NCBI GenBank assembly: GCA_002839435.1
Contig: PGYA01000011.1
Coordinates: 185,515 to 220,927 of the forward strand
Reading direction: 5' to 3'
DNA: 35,413 bases
Origin: Candidatus Riflebacteria bacterium HGW-Riflebacteria-2
Lineage (GTDB): Bacteria; Muiribacteriota; Ozemobacteria; Ozemobacterales; Ozemobacteraceae
In this document: positions 1 through 7,418 of the stretch, in pieces
Layout: every line of letters starts with the position of its first letter
How positions within the stretch are numbered: the first letter of the stretch is position 1
Made by a program: the position numbers and the translations under genes
Notes under the pieces: model-generated
What the model was told of the DNA's origin: nothing
Database searches by the model: none
Seen by the model: only the letters and a program-made list of their open reading frames with translations

Positions 1-263
1 ACCCGCCTGCTCTTAAACCTACGGTTAAAGAACCCGCCAGCGTATCAGGTATAAACATTACGCCGCCGGCTATTCTGCCTCAGCCGGCCGCAAGGCCCGC
101 CAGACCGGCTCAGATAATCAAACAGCCTGCAGCAGCTTCACAGAATTCGACTGGCTTTGTACCGCTCAAGCCTGTGGCGCCGTCTAAGGTAGAGAGCGGC
201 TTTAAGCCGATTCCCAAAGCTCCCGATGGCTTTATTCCGGTAAATAAGAAAGACAAACCATGA
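1..263 (+). CDS. C-terminal end of a Pro/Ala-rich protein (5' truncated by window edge)
   Basis: An open frame enters from the left edge (first full codon at 3) and stops at TGA 261-263, giving 86 visible residues. The sequence is rich in Pro, Ala and Lys. It ends with three similar short motifs, GFVPLKPV, GFKPIPKA and GFIPVNK, spaced about 15 residues apart, so the tail contains degenerate GFxPxxK repeats. Such tails are usually disordered linkers or anchoring segments of envelope proteins. No domain is recognisable in the visible part. The next gene on the same strand is an outer-membrane protein, which fits an envelope role, but a separate promoter candidate lies between them. The function is unknown. 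Confidence 0.7.
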   Translation, partial: PPALKPTVKEPASVSGINITPPAILPQPAARPARPAQIIKQPAAASQNSTGFVPLKPVAPSKVESGFKPIPKAPDGFIPVNKKDKP

Positions 264-270
264 TACAAGG

Positions 271-299
271 CAAAATATTAAGGCAAATCTCATATTTTG
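271..299. repeat. AT-rich inverted repeat overlapping a -35 box
   Basis: CAAAATAT (271-278) and ATATTTTG (292-299) form a perfect 8-bp inverted repeat with a 13-nt spacer. The right arm overlaps the first bases of the TTGACA box of the promoter candidate for the PorV-like gene. It could be an operator or the weak hairpin that ends the upstream transcript. Confidence 0.35.
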
Positions 300-324
300 A
301 CAGCGAAGTGACGATTAACATAAA
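297..324 (+). promoter_or_regulatory. Promoter candidate for the PorV-like gene
   Basis: TTGACA at 297-302 is a perfect -35 hexamer. CATAAA at 319-324 is a 4/6 match to the -10 hexamer at 16-bp spacing. It lies about 40 nt upstream of the ATG at 367, which has a strong AAGGAGG ribosome binding site at 352-358. Confidence 0.45.
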
Positions 325-366
325 AGCACACAAATCAGTTTCAGTTCCCTCAAGGAGGCCCCGCCA

Positions 367-1359
367 ATGATTCGACAGAAATTATCCACAACAGCAGGTG
401 TTATGCTGCTGCTATGTCTGTTTATTGTCGTTTCGACCAGTGATGTCTGCGCGCAGTCTGCGCGTTCACGCGGCATGGGCGGTGCTTTCATAGGTCTCTC
501 TGACGATGAATCAGCTACTTTCTACAATCCGGCCGGTTTGTCGCAGATCCAGGGTCGTGAAGCCTCGATTCAGGCCAAGGTTAACGAACGCGATGTGTTC
601 GACTGGACAAGCGTCGCTTTTACCGGCCATATCTACGAAGACCATGTCGAAGATAAGTTTTCGATAACCGATTATCTCGAGCACAATATTCTTGAAGAAC
701 CTGTGCCGAGGCGTCCCAAATACAGCTATGGCATGGCTTACACCGAAGATAATCGTTCGGAAGCTTTTGGCCAGCTGGTTGGCGGCGAGTATCTTGGTAC
801 CAGTCGCAAGACCAAAGATCTGCAGCTGGCATTTGGCACGCGGTTTCCGATTGCTCGTCGCATGCTTGCCCGCGAACAGCTTTATGGCGGTATCAAGATC
901 AGGCACTACAATCTTGACCGCTGGATTCGCAGCCTGCAGCAGCACAGCAAAAGAGATTCGACTTCTCTCGGTGTTGGTCTGATGTATCACTACAACGACC
1001 GAATTACCGGCGGTCTTACCATTGATAATCTTGTCGAAGATGTAAATGGAACTTATGACCGGCGCGACGGCGTCAGTTTAAATCTTGGTACTGCCGTTAA
1101 GTTGACTAAAGGAACTACTATTGCGGCCGATGCCATTAACATTACCAACACCGCGCGTGCTTTTGAGCAGCAATATCGTATCGGGGTCGAGAAGAAATTT
1201 ATCGAGAATGACCTGACCATGCGTATGGGTTCACTTAACGGCACTCTGACTCTAGGTTTTGGTATGCAGGTTCTTCCTCATATCAGAGTTGATTATTCAT
1301 ACTATGATGGCGAAATAGTCCCTGAGCATCATGTCGGAGCGCATGTGACTTTTGACTGA
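367..1359 (+). CDS. PorV/PorQ-like outer-membrane beta-barrel protein
   Basis: This 330-residue protein has a clear signal peptide, with a hydrophobic core at about residues 10-24 and likely cleavage after CAQ near residue 30. Right after it comes the hallmark of the PorV/PorQ/UPF0164 barrel family: SRGMGGAFIGLSDDESATFY followed by NPAGLSQI. The rest alternates polar and hydrophobic residues and ends in a strand-like HVGAHVTFD, as expected of an outer-membrane barrel. Family members are FadL-like barrels; some serve type IX secretion and many have no known substrate. The ATG at 367 is preceded by AAGGAGG at 8-nt spacing. It is followed after 15 nt by another exported protein gene, suggesting an envelope operon. 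The family call is good; the transported or bound ligand is unknown. Confidence 0.75.
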   Translation: MIRQKLSTTAGVMLLLCLFIVVSTSDVCAQSARSRGMGGAFIGLSDDESATFYNPAGLSQIQGREASIQAKVNERDVFDWTSVAFTGHIYEDHVEDKFSITDYLEHNILEEPVPRRPKYSYGMAYTEDNRSEAFGQLVGGEYLGTSRKTKDLQLAFGTRFPIARRMLAREQLYGGIKIRHYNLDRWIRSLQQHSKRDSTSLGVGLMYHYNDRITGGLTIDNLVEDVNGTYDRRDGVSLNLGTAVKLTKGTTIAADAINITNTARAFEQQYRIGVEKKFIENDLTMRMGSLNGTLTLGFGMQVLPHIRVDYSYYDGEIVPEHHVGAHVTFD

Positions 1360-1374
1360 TCGGAGCACGTTCTG

Positions 1375-2295
1375 ATGAAATTAGCCATACGGCTGGCAAT
1401 AATTTTATGCCTGATCACCGCCTGCAGTCTGCGGGCGGACTCTTTTAGCGAACCAGAAATATTTATTGCCCAGAAGCTCGAAGTTTTTGGACTGGCGGGC
1501 ATTCCGTGGGAAACAGAGTATTCGCATGATGAGGAACGCTCACGTGCCTGGATGGATGCCCTGCATCACGCCTATGAGAAGGTTCTCAGTCTACCGCTGA
1601 TGGAAGGAAAACTGGTGCGCCATGTCATGCAGACCAACGCCGCTCTTAAAGAGCGACTGGGTCTGGTACTGATGTCGGCGCCGAAGTATTTTCAGCAGGC
1701 TGATGCTTCCGGTCTCATCCGCTGCCGGCTTGAGTTACCTCTGACGGGTAAACTCAGCGTAAGGTCAGCACTGTATCTCGCGGCAATGCGTCCACAACCG
1801 CTGCAGCCGATAAGCTTCCTGGCTTCCTGGAGCGCCGGGCTGAAAGTTGACGAAAAGGCGCCAGCGCCTGATTTTAAAAGAATTATCGTTGATGTGCGCG
1901 GTTCGTCTTTCGAACCCTCACTGTTTCCAAGGTTTTTTGATCAGACCGGCATGCTGATTTTTCAGGAATCGATGGTGCCTTCGGGCGAGCGCTTCAGCCG
2001 CCCGGCTGTGCGCTTTGAGTCTGACATAAGAAAAGCCCGTGCCGACCTGAAAGAAGAAGAGACTATGACGGCAGCAGCCCGTGTAAGCGGGTTAGCAGTG
2101 CGTGATATCAGCATCGATCATAGCGATACCGATGTTTTTGCAAGATTCTGTCGCGAACTGATACGAAACCCCCTGCAGGAGCGCGAAATTGTAGTGGTTT
2201 TCAATCCACAGTCAGTGAGACCGAGCGGCAAGCTTGGCAAAACCGAGGCGCCCGTAGACACCGAAGAAAAAACCAAAAAGCCTGCAGAAAAATAG
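1375..2295 (+). CDS. Putative exported lipoprotein, LPP20-like
   Basis: The 306-residue product begins with a short signal sequence ending in ITAC, which fits a lipobox with lipidated Cys17; ordinary signal peptidase cleavage near LRAD is the alternative. The central part contains a block starting RIIVDVRGSSFEPSLFPRFF, resembling the IDARG-x-PALxPRI pattern I associate with LPP20-type exported proteins near flagellar or envelope genes; this match is from memory and moderate at best. The C-terminus is charged and Lys/Glu/Pro-rich. It sits 15 nt after the PorV-like gene and 18 nt before another exported protein, so the three are probably co-transcribed. The nearby lgt gene would supply the lipidating enzyme. 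No catalytic motif is visible. Confidence 0.6.
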   Translation: MKLAIRLAIILCLITACSLRADSFSEPEIFIAQKLEVFGLAGIPWETEYSHDEERSRAWMDALHHAYEKVLSLPLMEGKLVRHVMQTNAALKERLGLVLMSAPKYFQQADASGLIRCRLELPLTGKLSVRSALYLAAMRPQPLQPISFLASWSAGLKVDEKAPAPDFKRIIVDVRGSSFEPSLFPRFFDQTGMLIFQESMVPSGERFSRPAVRFESDIRKARADLKEEETMTAAARVSGLAVRDISIDHSDTDVFARFCRELIRNPLQEREIVVVFNPQSVRPSGKLGKTEAPVDTEEKTKKPAEK

Positions 2296-2313
2296 CAACA
2301 GGAGGCATATCTG

Positions 2314-3243
2314 ATGAAATTAAAACGCATAATGATACTTGTACTGGTGATTTGTTCTTTTGCCGGGGCCGCCTGGGCTTCGGCTGAACCGACACGGGAT
2401 CAGGAAAAGAAGCTGAGCCGGCTGGAGCGTTATATTTATGGTGAAGAGCAGAAAGGCGTAACCGCCGACCGTCTGCGGCAGATCGAAGAAGATCTTTTCG
2501 GACGCAATACCGGCCGCAAGGAAGCCGAAAAAGCGGCTTATCTGCATGACTTTATATTCAAGGGTTCTCCGGCCAATCCGTCGCTTGACATGAAACTGAG
2601 CTTTCTTGAGTGGCGTCTGTTCAACCGCACCGGCGAAGGCAATCTTGAAGCACGACTTGCCGATATCGACAGGCAGGTTACCGGGCATGTGTCGATGGAA
2701 CCGCTTGCCTTCAGGCTCGAGCAGCAGATTCATCTGATTATCGAAAATGGCATGATTTCTCTGCATCAGGTGACCATTCCGCGCGGCACCGAAATCAAAA
2801 TGCGTCTTAAAAAAGATATTTCAAGCCGCTCTGCCAGAAAGAACGATCTTATACCCATGGTGCTGGCGCACGATGTGTTTATCGACAACAACATACTGGT
2901 CATGACCAACGGCGGTATCGTAACTTCTTCGGTTAAATCTGTTCGTCGTGGTGGCCGCTTCGGGCGCACCGGCTATGTCAATCTCGATGTGACCAGGATT
3001 GAGAGCATGGATTCAAGCGAATTACCAATTCAGATCGATGCGGCTGGCGAAAAATTCGACAAAAAGAAAATCGGCATGGCCGCCGGCGCCTCTACCCTCG
3101 GCTATCTCGTGCTTGGCCCGATTGGTCTGGCCGGTGGCGCATTCATCAAGGGTGGCGAGGTCGAGATTCCTGCCGGAACCGAAATCAGTGTGCGCACCAC
3201 TCAGGACTGCAAGGTTGTCGGCGTTCTGGTGAATCGCAAATAA
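2314..3243 (+). CDS. Exported protein with N-terminal LE-x-x-LFG repeats
   Basis: The 309-residue protein has a signal peptide (hydrophobic residues about 6-22, cleavage near AWASA). The first 130 mature residues contain four related units: LSRLERYIYG, LRQIEEDLFGR, LSFLEWRLFNR and LADIDRQVTG. These look like a short helical repeat. The second half is beta-rich. It has two PxGTEI motifs (PRGTEIKMRL and PAGTEISVRT), like proteins whose ends carry a VxxPxGTxVxVRL strand pair, and a glycine-rich hydrophobic stretch at about 249-275 that could insert in a membrane. A strong AGGAGG lies 8 nt upstream of the ATG. It is the last gene before a clear terminator, so it probably closes the envelope operon. 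The function is unknown. Confidence 0.65.
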   Translation: MKLKRIMILVLVICSFAGAAWASAEPTRDQEKKLSRLERYIYGEEQKGVTADRLRQIEEDLFGRNTGRKEAEKAAYLHDFIFKGSPANPSLDMKLSFLEWRLFNRTGEGNLEARLADIDRQVTGHVSMEPLAFRLEQQIHLIIENGMISLHQVTIPRGTEIKMRLKKDISSRSARKNDLIPMVLAHDVFIDNNILVMTNGGIVTSSVKSVRRGGRFGRTGYVNLDVTRIESMDSSELPIQIDAAGEKFDKKKIGMAAGASTLGYLVLGPIGLAGGAFIKGGEVEIPAGTEISVRTTQDCKVVGVLVNRK

Positions 3244-3273
3244 ACGTCAGCCACAGTTTAACAGCTTTGATAT

Positions 3274-3306
3274 CAGGCCAGGCAGTTTGCCTGGCCTGTC
3301 ATTTTA
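3274..3306 (+). terminator. Rho-independent terminator after the envelope operon
   Basis: CAGGCCAGGCA (3274-3284) and TGCCTGGCCTG (3288-3298) form a perfect 11-bp stem with a 3-nt loop, followed by TCATTTT. It lies 31 nt after the stop codon of the preceding gene and before lgt. Confidence 0.8.
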
Positions 3307-3348
3307 AATGTCTTGTGAGCCGTAATTCATTGTGTTACTCTTGCTGGC

Positions 3349-4197
3349 ATGTATCCATACCTCTTTAAAATTGGTCCGCTTACTATAGGTTCCTACGGCG
3401 TACTGCTTGCCATAGCATTTTTTTCCGCTTTCATGGTTATCAACTGGCAGTTTCGCAAACATGGCTGTGATGAAGAACTGGCATGGGATCTGCATTTTCT
3501 GGCTATTTTTGGTGGTATGGTCGGGTCTCGCCTGATGCATATTATTGAGAACTTCCGGGAATTTCTCAGCGATCCAATGGCGATGATTTTTACAACTACT
3601 GGCTTCTCAGTTCTTGGTGGCTATGTTCTGGCGCTGTTGTTGTGCACTTTTCGGGTGCGCTACGCCGGCCAGCCGTTTTTTAAAATAGCCGATCTTTATG
3701 TGCCAGGAATGGCTGTGGGCTACTCTATTGGCCGCCTTGGCTGCATAGCAGCGGGAGACGGTTGTTACGGCCTTCCATGCAAGCTGCCCTGGGCAATGAA
3801 TTTTCCCAACGGTCTGGTTACTACTCTCAGCGCGAAAAATCTCTCCCTTGCTGCTACTTACCAGAGGCTGTTTCCAGGTGAACCGGTTCCGGTAGACATC
3901 GGCGTTCACCCGACACCTCTGTATGAATCGCTATCGACCTTTGTTCTTCTGATGATTTTGTTGCTGGTCGGCTGGCGCGTTGGTGGTGGCCGTCGTTTTG
4001 CCTTTTTTCTGATCTGGTTCGGTGTTTCCCGCTTTCTGGTCGAATTTATCCGGCTCAATCCCATCGTTTTATGGGGGCTTTCTTCGAGTCAGCTGGTGTC
4101 GATATTTTTCGTTGCTGCCGGCGTTATCATCATGGCGGGCTCAAAGGCGAGACTTGCTGCTTTGCCGGAAACGAATCAGCAGTCAGTCGGAGATTGA
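3349..4197 (+). CDS. lgt: Prolipoprotein diacylglyceryl transferase
   Basis: Lgt transfers the diacylglyceryl group of phosphatidylglycerol to the lipobox cysteine of prolipoproteins in the inner membrane. The 282-residue length is normal. The protein has about seven hydrophobic segments. It carries the family signature around SIGRLGCIAAGDGCYG, the preceding GMVGSRLMHI block, HPTPLYES and the late SRFLVEFIR motif. The ATG at 3349 has no Shine-Dalgarno sequence in front of it. A weak -10 (TACTCT at 3336-3341, with TG in front) would place a transcript start almost at the ATG, so the mRNA may be leaderless. It lies between a terminator and hprK; the lgt/hprK neighbourhood is also found in Bacillus. 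Confidence 0.95.
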   Translation: MYPYLFKIGPLTIGSYGVLLAIAFFSAFMVINWQFRKHGCDEELAWDLHFLAIFGGMVGSRLMHIIENFREFLSDPMAMIFTTTGFSVLGGYVLALLLCTFRVRYAGQPFFKIADLYVPGMAVGYSIGRLGCIAAGDGCYGLPCKLPWAMNFPNGLVTTLSAKNLSLAATYQRLFPGEPVPVDIGVHPTPLYESLSTFVLLMILLLVGWRVGGGRRFAFFLIWFGVSRFLVEFIRLNPIVLWGLSSSQLVSIFFVAAGVIIMAGSKARLAALPETNQQSVGD

Positions 4198-4222
4198 AAA
4201 CAATCTGTAACTGGTATATGCT
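4194..4222 (+). promoter_or_regulatory. Weak promoter candidate for hprK-yvcK-whiA
   Basis: TTGAAA (4194-4199, overlapping the lgt stop codon) and TATGCT (4217-4222) are separated by 17 bp. Both are imperfect hexamers. The position, 42 nt before the hprK ATG, is reasonable, but co-transcription from lgt is equally possible. Confidence 0.3.
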
Positions 4223-4263
4223 GTTGCCATAAAACTTTCAGGGAAAGGTCGCAAAATTAGTTT

Positions 4264-5187
4264 ATGGCTCTGATTCTGGTCAAAGAAATTGTACAGGACC
4301 AGGGGCTTATGGTCGTCGCTGGCAAAGAAGGGGTTGACCGCAAGGTTATCTCATCTGAAGTTCATCGCCCCGGCCTTGAGCTGGCCGGCTTTTTCGAACA
4401 TTTTGGTTACGAGCGCATCATCGTGCTTGGCCGCACCGAATTGGCCTATCTTGGCGAACAGACTGCCGAGACGCGCAAGGTCAGATTGCGTCAGCTATTG
4501 TTTTTCAATATTCCGTGCATCATCATCACCGACGACCTGCTCGTTCTCGATGAGCTGCTCGAACTTTGCGATCAGAAAAAAATTCCGCTGTTGCGCACTC
4601 CGGCGCGCACAGGTGAGTTTATCTACCAGCTCTCACGCTATCTGCACAACCGTTTTGCGCCCCGCAAAAGCGTCCACGGTGTTTTTGTCGAAGTATATGG
4701 CGTTGGCATTCTGATCATGGGGTCTTCTGGAATCGGCAAGAGCGAATGCGCGCTCGAATTGATCAAACGCGGACATCGGCTGGTGGCTGACGATGCTGTT
4801 CAACTCATGAAAATCAGCGATACCAAGGTGGTCGGTTCACCTGACGAGATGATCCGCCACCATATGGAAATCCGTGGACTCGGTATAATCGACATTCGTT
4901 CATTATTCGGCATCGCGGCCACCGCTGACGAAAAGCCGGTAGATATGGTTATCAACCTTGAAAAATGGGATGATCAGAAGGAATACGACCGTCTCGGTAT
5001 TTTTCAGCGCACGGTCAAGTTTCTCAAGGTCGAGGTTCCCAGCACTACTATACCTGTGCGCGAAGGACGTAATCTTGCTGTAGTTATCGAGACGGCTGCC
5101 ATGAACTTTTACCTGCGCCGCATGGGCGTGCTCAGTGCCGAAAAATTCTCCAAGCAGTTGCGCGCAAAGATGATCGGTGATTTTTGA
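4264..5187 (+). CDS. hprK: HPr kinase/phosphorylase
   Basis: HprK phosphorylates and dephosphorylates a serine of the PTS carrier HPr (or a paralogue), linking carbon flux to gene control. The 307 residues match the family length. The P-loop GSSGIGKS lies at residues 153-160. The residues expected for catalysis fall at the usual numbers: His138, Lys159 and Asp177 (in HRLVADDAVQ). The family signature EIRGLGIIDIRSLFG follows. The N-terminal half (residues 1-130) is the usual MurE-like regulatory domain. The ATG at 4264 has only a distant AAAGG. Its last 4 bases overlap the start of yvcK (ATGA), so the two are translationally coupled. No ptsH or ptsI gene is in the window; a PTS IIA gene lies at 21469. 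Confidence 0.95.
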   Translation: MALILVKEIVQDQGLMVVAGKEGVDRKVISSEVHRPGLELAGFFEHFGYERIIVLGRTELAYLGEQTAETRKVRLRQLLFFNIPCIIITDDLLVLDELLELCDQKKIPLLRTPARTGEFIYQLSRYLHNRFAPRKSVHGVFVEVYGVGILIMGSSGIGKSECALELIKRGHRLVADDAVQLMKISDTKVVGSPDEMIRHHMEIRGLGIIDIRSLFGIAATADEKPVDMVINLEKWDDQKEYDRLGIFQRTVKFLKVEVPSTTIPVREGRNLAVVIETAAMNFYLRRMGVLSAEKFSKQLRAKMIGDF

Positions 5188-6515
5188 TGCTGCTGTCGTT
5201 GCGACGCAAGTTCAGTCATGAAATAAGAGCCCGTCGTTGGGTGGCATTTCTGCTTCTTGGCCTGCTCATGATGTGTTTCGGGTTTGTGTTTGCGGCTCTG
5301 TCTACAATAGTTCTGGCGCCTGCCAGTATCGAAACCGTGCGCAGCTTTCACCCGGCCGGTCTGGCTCTGGTTGGCCTTACGTCTTTTCTTATAAGCATGT
5401 TTTGGCTGGTTAAGGGCTTTAAAACAGCATTTCGCTTGCTGGACAGTCGCGATTACGGTCTTTCAACGCGTTTGCGCGAATTCGTGTTTCAAAAGTCACA
5501 GGCTTCCGGCAAGCTGTTTTCTATGGTGGCGCTCGGCGGCGGAACCGGTTTGAGTTCTTTGCTGAAAGGTCTCAAGGAACTGCCGGTAAATCTAACTGCT
5601 ATTGTTACTGTGACTGACGATGGCGGTTCTTCCGGGCGTCTGCGCAAAGAACTGCAGATTCTGCCACCGGGCGACATCAGAAACTGCCTGGTTGCCCTGT
5701 CAAGATCTGAGAGTCTCTTGTCACGGCTTTTTCAATATCGTTTCGGCGAAGGCGGTGAAATAGAGGGGCACAGTTTTGGCAACCTTTTTATTGCGGCCAT
5801 GACCGGTGTTATCGGTGATTTCAGCAGCGCCGTGCGTGAGGCCAGCAATATTCTGGCGATCAAGGGGCATGTCATTCCTGTTACTAACGATAATGTGCAG
5901 TTGCTGGCGCAGTTTGCAGACGGTAGCGAAATCACCGGTGAAACGGCGATATGCGAGGTTCGTAAGCCTATCAGCAGAATAGCCCTGGTGCCGGCGTCAC
6001 CCTGTGCCAACCAGGAAGCGCTCAGTGCCATAGATGACGCCAATATGGTGGTTATGGGTCCTGGTAGTCTTTATACCAGCATAATTCCGAATCTTCTCGT
6101 GCCGGGAGTGGCTGAACATATCAACAACAGCGACGCCAAGGTGGTTTATATCTGCAATGTCATGACGCAGCCTGGTGAAACAGACGGCTTCAATGCGGCC
6201 GATCATGTTAACGCCATACTCGAAAAAACGCCGCTGCAACGTATTGACATAGTTGTAGTCAACTCTCGGCGCGCTTCCCGCAGTCTTATGGAAAGATATG
6301 AAGCCAAGGGGCAATACTGGGTCGCGCCAACTGTTAAAAAGATCGAAGATATGGGCATCCGGATCGTCGCGGCCGACATGCTTCTACAGGCAGATCTGCT
6401 GCGACATAATCCTGTTCTGCTGGCAGCGATTCTTGTTGGCCTGATCAATGAGAACCGCCTGGTAGATTCCAGCTCTGGCATGGATGAAGAAGAGGAAAGT
6501 TTTTTTGATGAATGA
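5184..6515 (+). CDS. yvcK: YvcK/CofD-like protein (gluconeogenesis factor family) with N-terminal membrane anchor
   Basis: YvcK proteins bind UDP-sugars and are needed for growth on gluconeogenic carbon and for normal cell-wall synthesis. Here the 443-residue product starts with two hydrophobic helices (about residues 12-38 and 53-73), then enters the conserved core at residue 114 with VALGGGTGLSSLLKGL, TDDGGSSGRLR and PPGDIRNCLVALS. Later motifs include GHSFGNLF, GPGSLYTSIIPNLL and NVMTQPGETDGF. Membrane-anchored versions of this length are known in other phyla. The start overlaps the hprK stop by 4 nt. whiA begins 9 nt after its stop codon, reproducing the conserved yvcK-whiA pair, but the usual rapZ partner is missing. 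The C-terminus is a run of acidic residues. Confidence 0.93.
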   Translation: MMLLSLRRKFSHEIRARRWVAFLLLGLLMMCFGFVFAALSTIVLAPASIETVRSFHPAGLALVGLTSFLISMFWLVKGFKTAFRLLDSRDYGLSTRLREFVFQKSQASGKLFSMVALGGGTGLSSLLKGLKELPVNLTAIVTVTDDGGSSGRLRKELQILPPGDIRNCLVALSRSESLLSRLFQYRFGEGGEIEGHSFGNLFIAAMTGVIGDFSSAVREASNILAIKGHVIPVTNDNVQLLAQFADGSEITGETAICEVRKPISRIALVPASPCANQEALSAIDDANMVVMGPGSLYTSIIPNLLVPGVAEHINNSDAKVVYICNVMTQPGETDGFNAADHVNAILEKTPLQRIDIVVVNSRRASRSLMERYEAKGQYWVAPTVKKIEDMGIRIVAADMLLQADLLRHNPVLLAAILVGLINENRLVDSSSGMDEEEESFFDE

Positions 6516-6524
6516 GTCTGGCGC

Positions 6525-7418
6525 ATGAGTGGCGCTGACTATAACACCGAGCTTAAACGCGAGATTTTTTCGGTTGCCCGCCAGCAGCTGCCATGTTGCG
6601 TGCAATCTTTTCTGGCCGGTCTGCTGCGTGGGTCTGCCAGACAACCGCAGATAAAAGTGCGCCGGGCCCTGCACCGCCAGCTTCAAACATTTCTGGGGCA
6701 GGTTCTGCCGCCGGATGCGGCTATTGGCAGCGGCGGTACCGAAGTAATGCTTGATACCAACTTTGATCAGCTTGTTCTAAGACAGAAACTGGTTGAACGT
6801 ATTAAGCGCACCGAGGATGCCGTGTCTGGCAAACACTGCCAGAAAGCTTTTCTGCAGGGGTTGTTCATTTCGCGCGGTTACATTCAGAATCCCGGGCAAG
6901 GCTATCATCTCGAGTTCAGGCTGCCAGGACGCTGGTTGCCTGCCGCATTTAAAACAGTTTGCCGGCAGTTGCGCACAAGATTTGGCGAATACAAAACCGA
7001 TTCAGGTGAAAACTGCTTTTATCTCAAAAGTATTCGCCGCATTATCAAGTTTCTCAATCTTCTCGGGCTTTTTGAAATATCGCTTGAACTCTCTGATTTA
7101 AAAGCGACGCGTGGTCTGCTGTCGATGGTTAACCGTCAGGTAAACTTCGAAACAGCTAATATTAACCGGTTGATTGGCGCTGCCGAAGAGTCAATCTCGC
7201 AGATCGAAGAGCTGCTGGCCTACGATGATCAGGAGATCTGGACAGAAAGCCTGCGTCAGCTTGCCATGGTGCGGTTGAAATACCCGCATGACAGTCTTGA
7301 AGCCCTTGGGCAACGCTTTGAGCCTGCTCTCAGCAAATCGGCGGTGAATCACCGGTTGCGCCGCATCAAAAGTCTGCATATTCGATTGTTCGGCAAAATT
7401 CCCGAAGAGAATGCTTAG
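6525..7418 (+). CDS. whiA: WhiA-family DNA-binding protein
   Basis: WhiA combines a degenerate LAGLIDADG homing-endonuclease fold with a C-terminal helix-turn-helix. It regulates sporulation in Streptomyces and division or carbon metabolism in Bacillus. The 297 residues start with the family pattern ELKREIFSVA, then CCVQSFLAGLLRGSA. The C-terminal domain reads LRQLAMVRLKYPHDSLEALG followed by LSKSAVNHRLRRIKSL, a very typical WhiA recognition-helix region. It follows yvcK after 9 nt. Its stop TAG (7416-7418) interlocks with the stop of the convergent gene on the other strand, so no terminator space exists between them. WhiA is best known from monoderms; its presence beside envelope genes of a diderm is of taxonomic interest. 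Confidence 0.92.
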   Translation: MSGADYNTELKREIFSVARQQLPCCVQSFLAGLLRGSARQPQIKVRRALHRQLQTFLGQVLPPDAAIGSGGTEVMLDTNFDQLVLRQKLVERIKRTEDAVSGKHCQKAFLQGLFISRGYIQNPGQGYHLEFRLPGRWLPAAFKTVCRQLRTRFGEYKTDSGENCFYLKSIRRIIKFLNLLGLFEISLELSDLKATRGLLSMVNRQVNFETANINRLIGAAEESISQIEELLAYDDQEIWTESLRQLAMVRLKYPHDSLEALGQRFEPALSKSAVNHRLRRIKSLHIRLFGKIPEENA

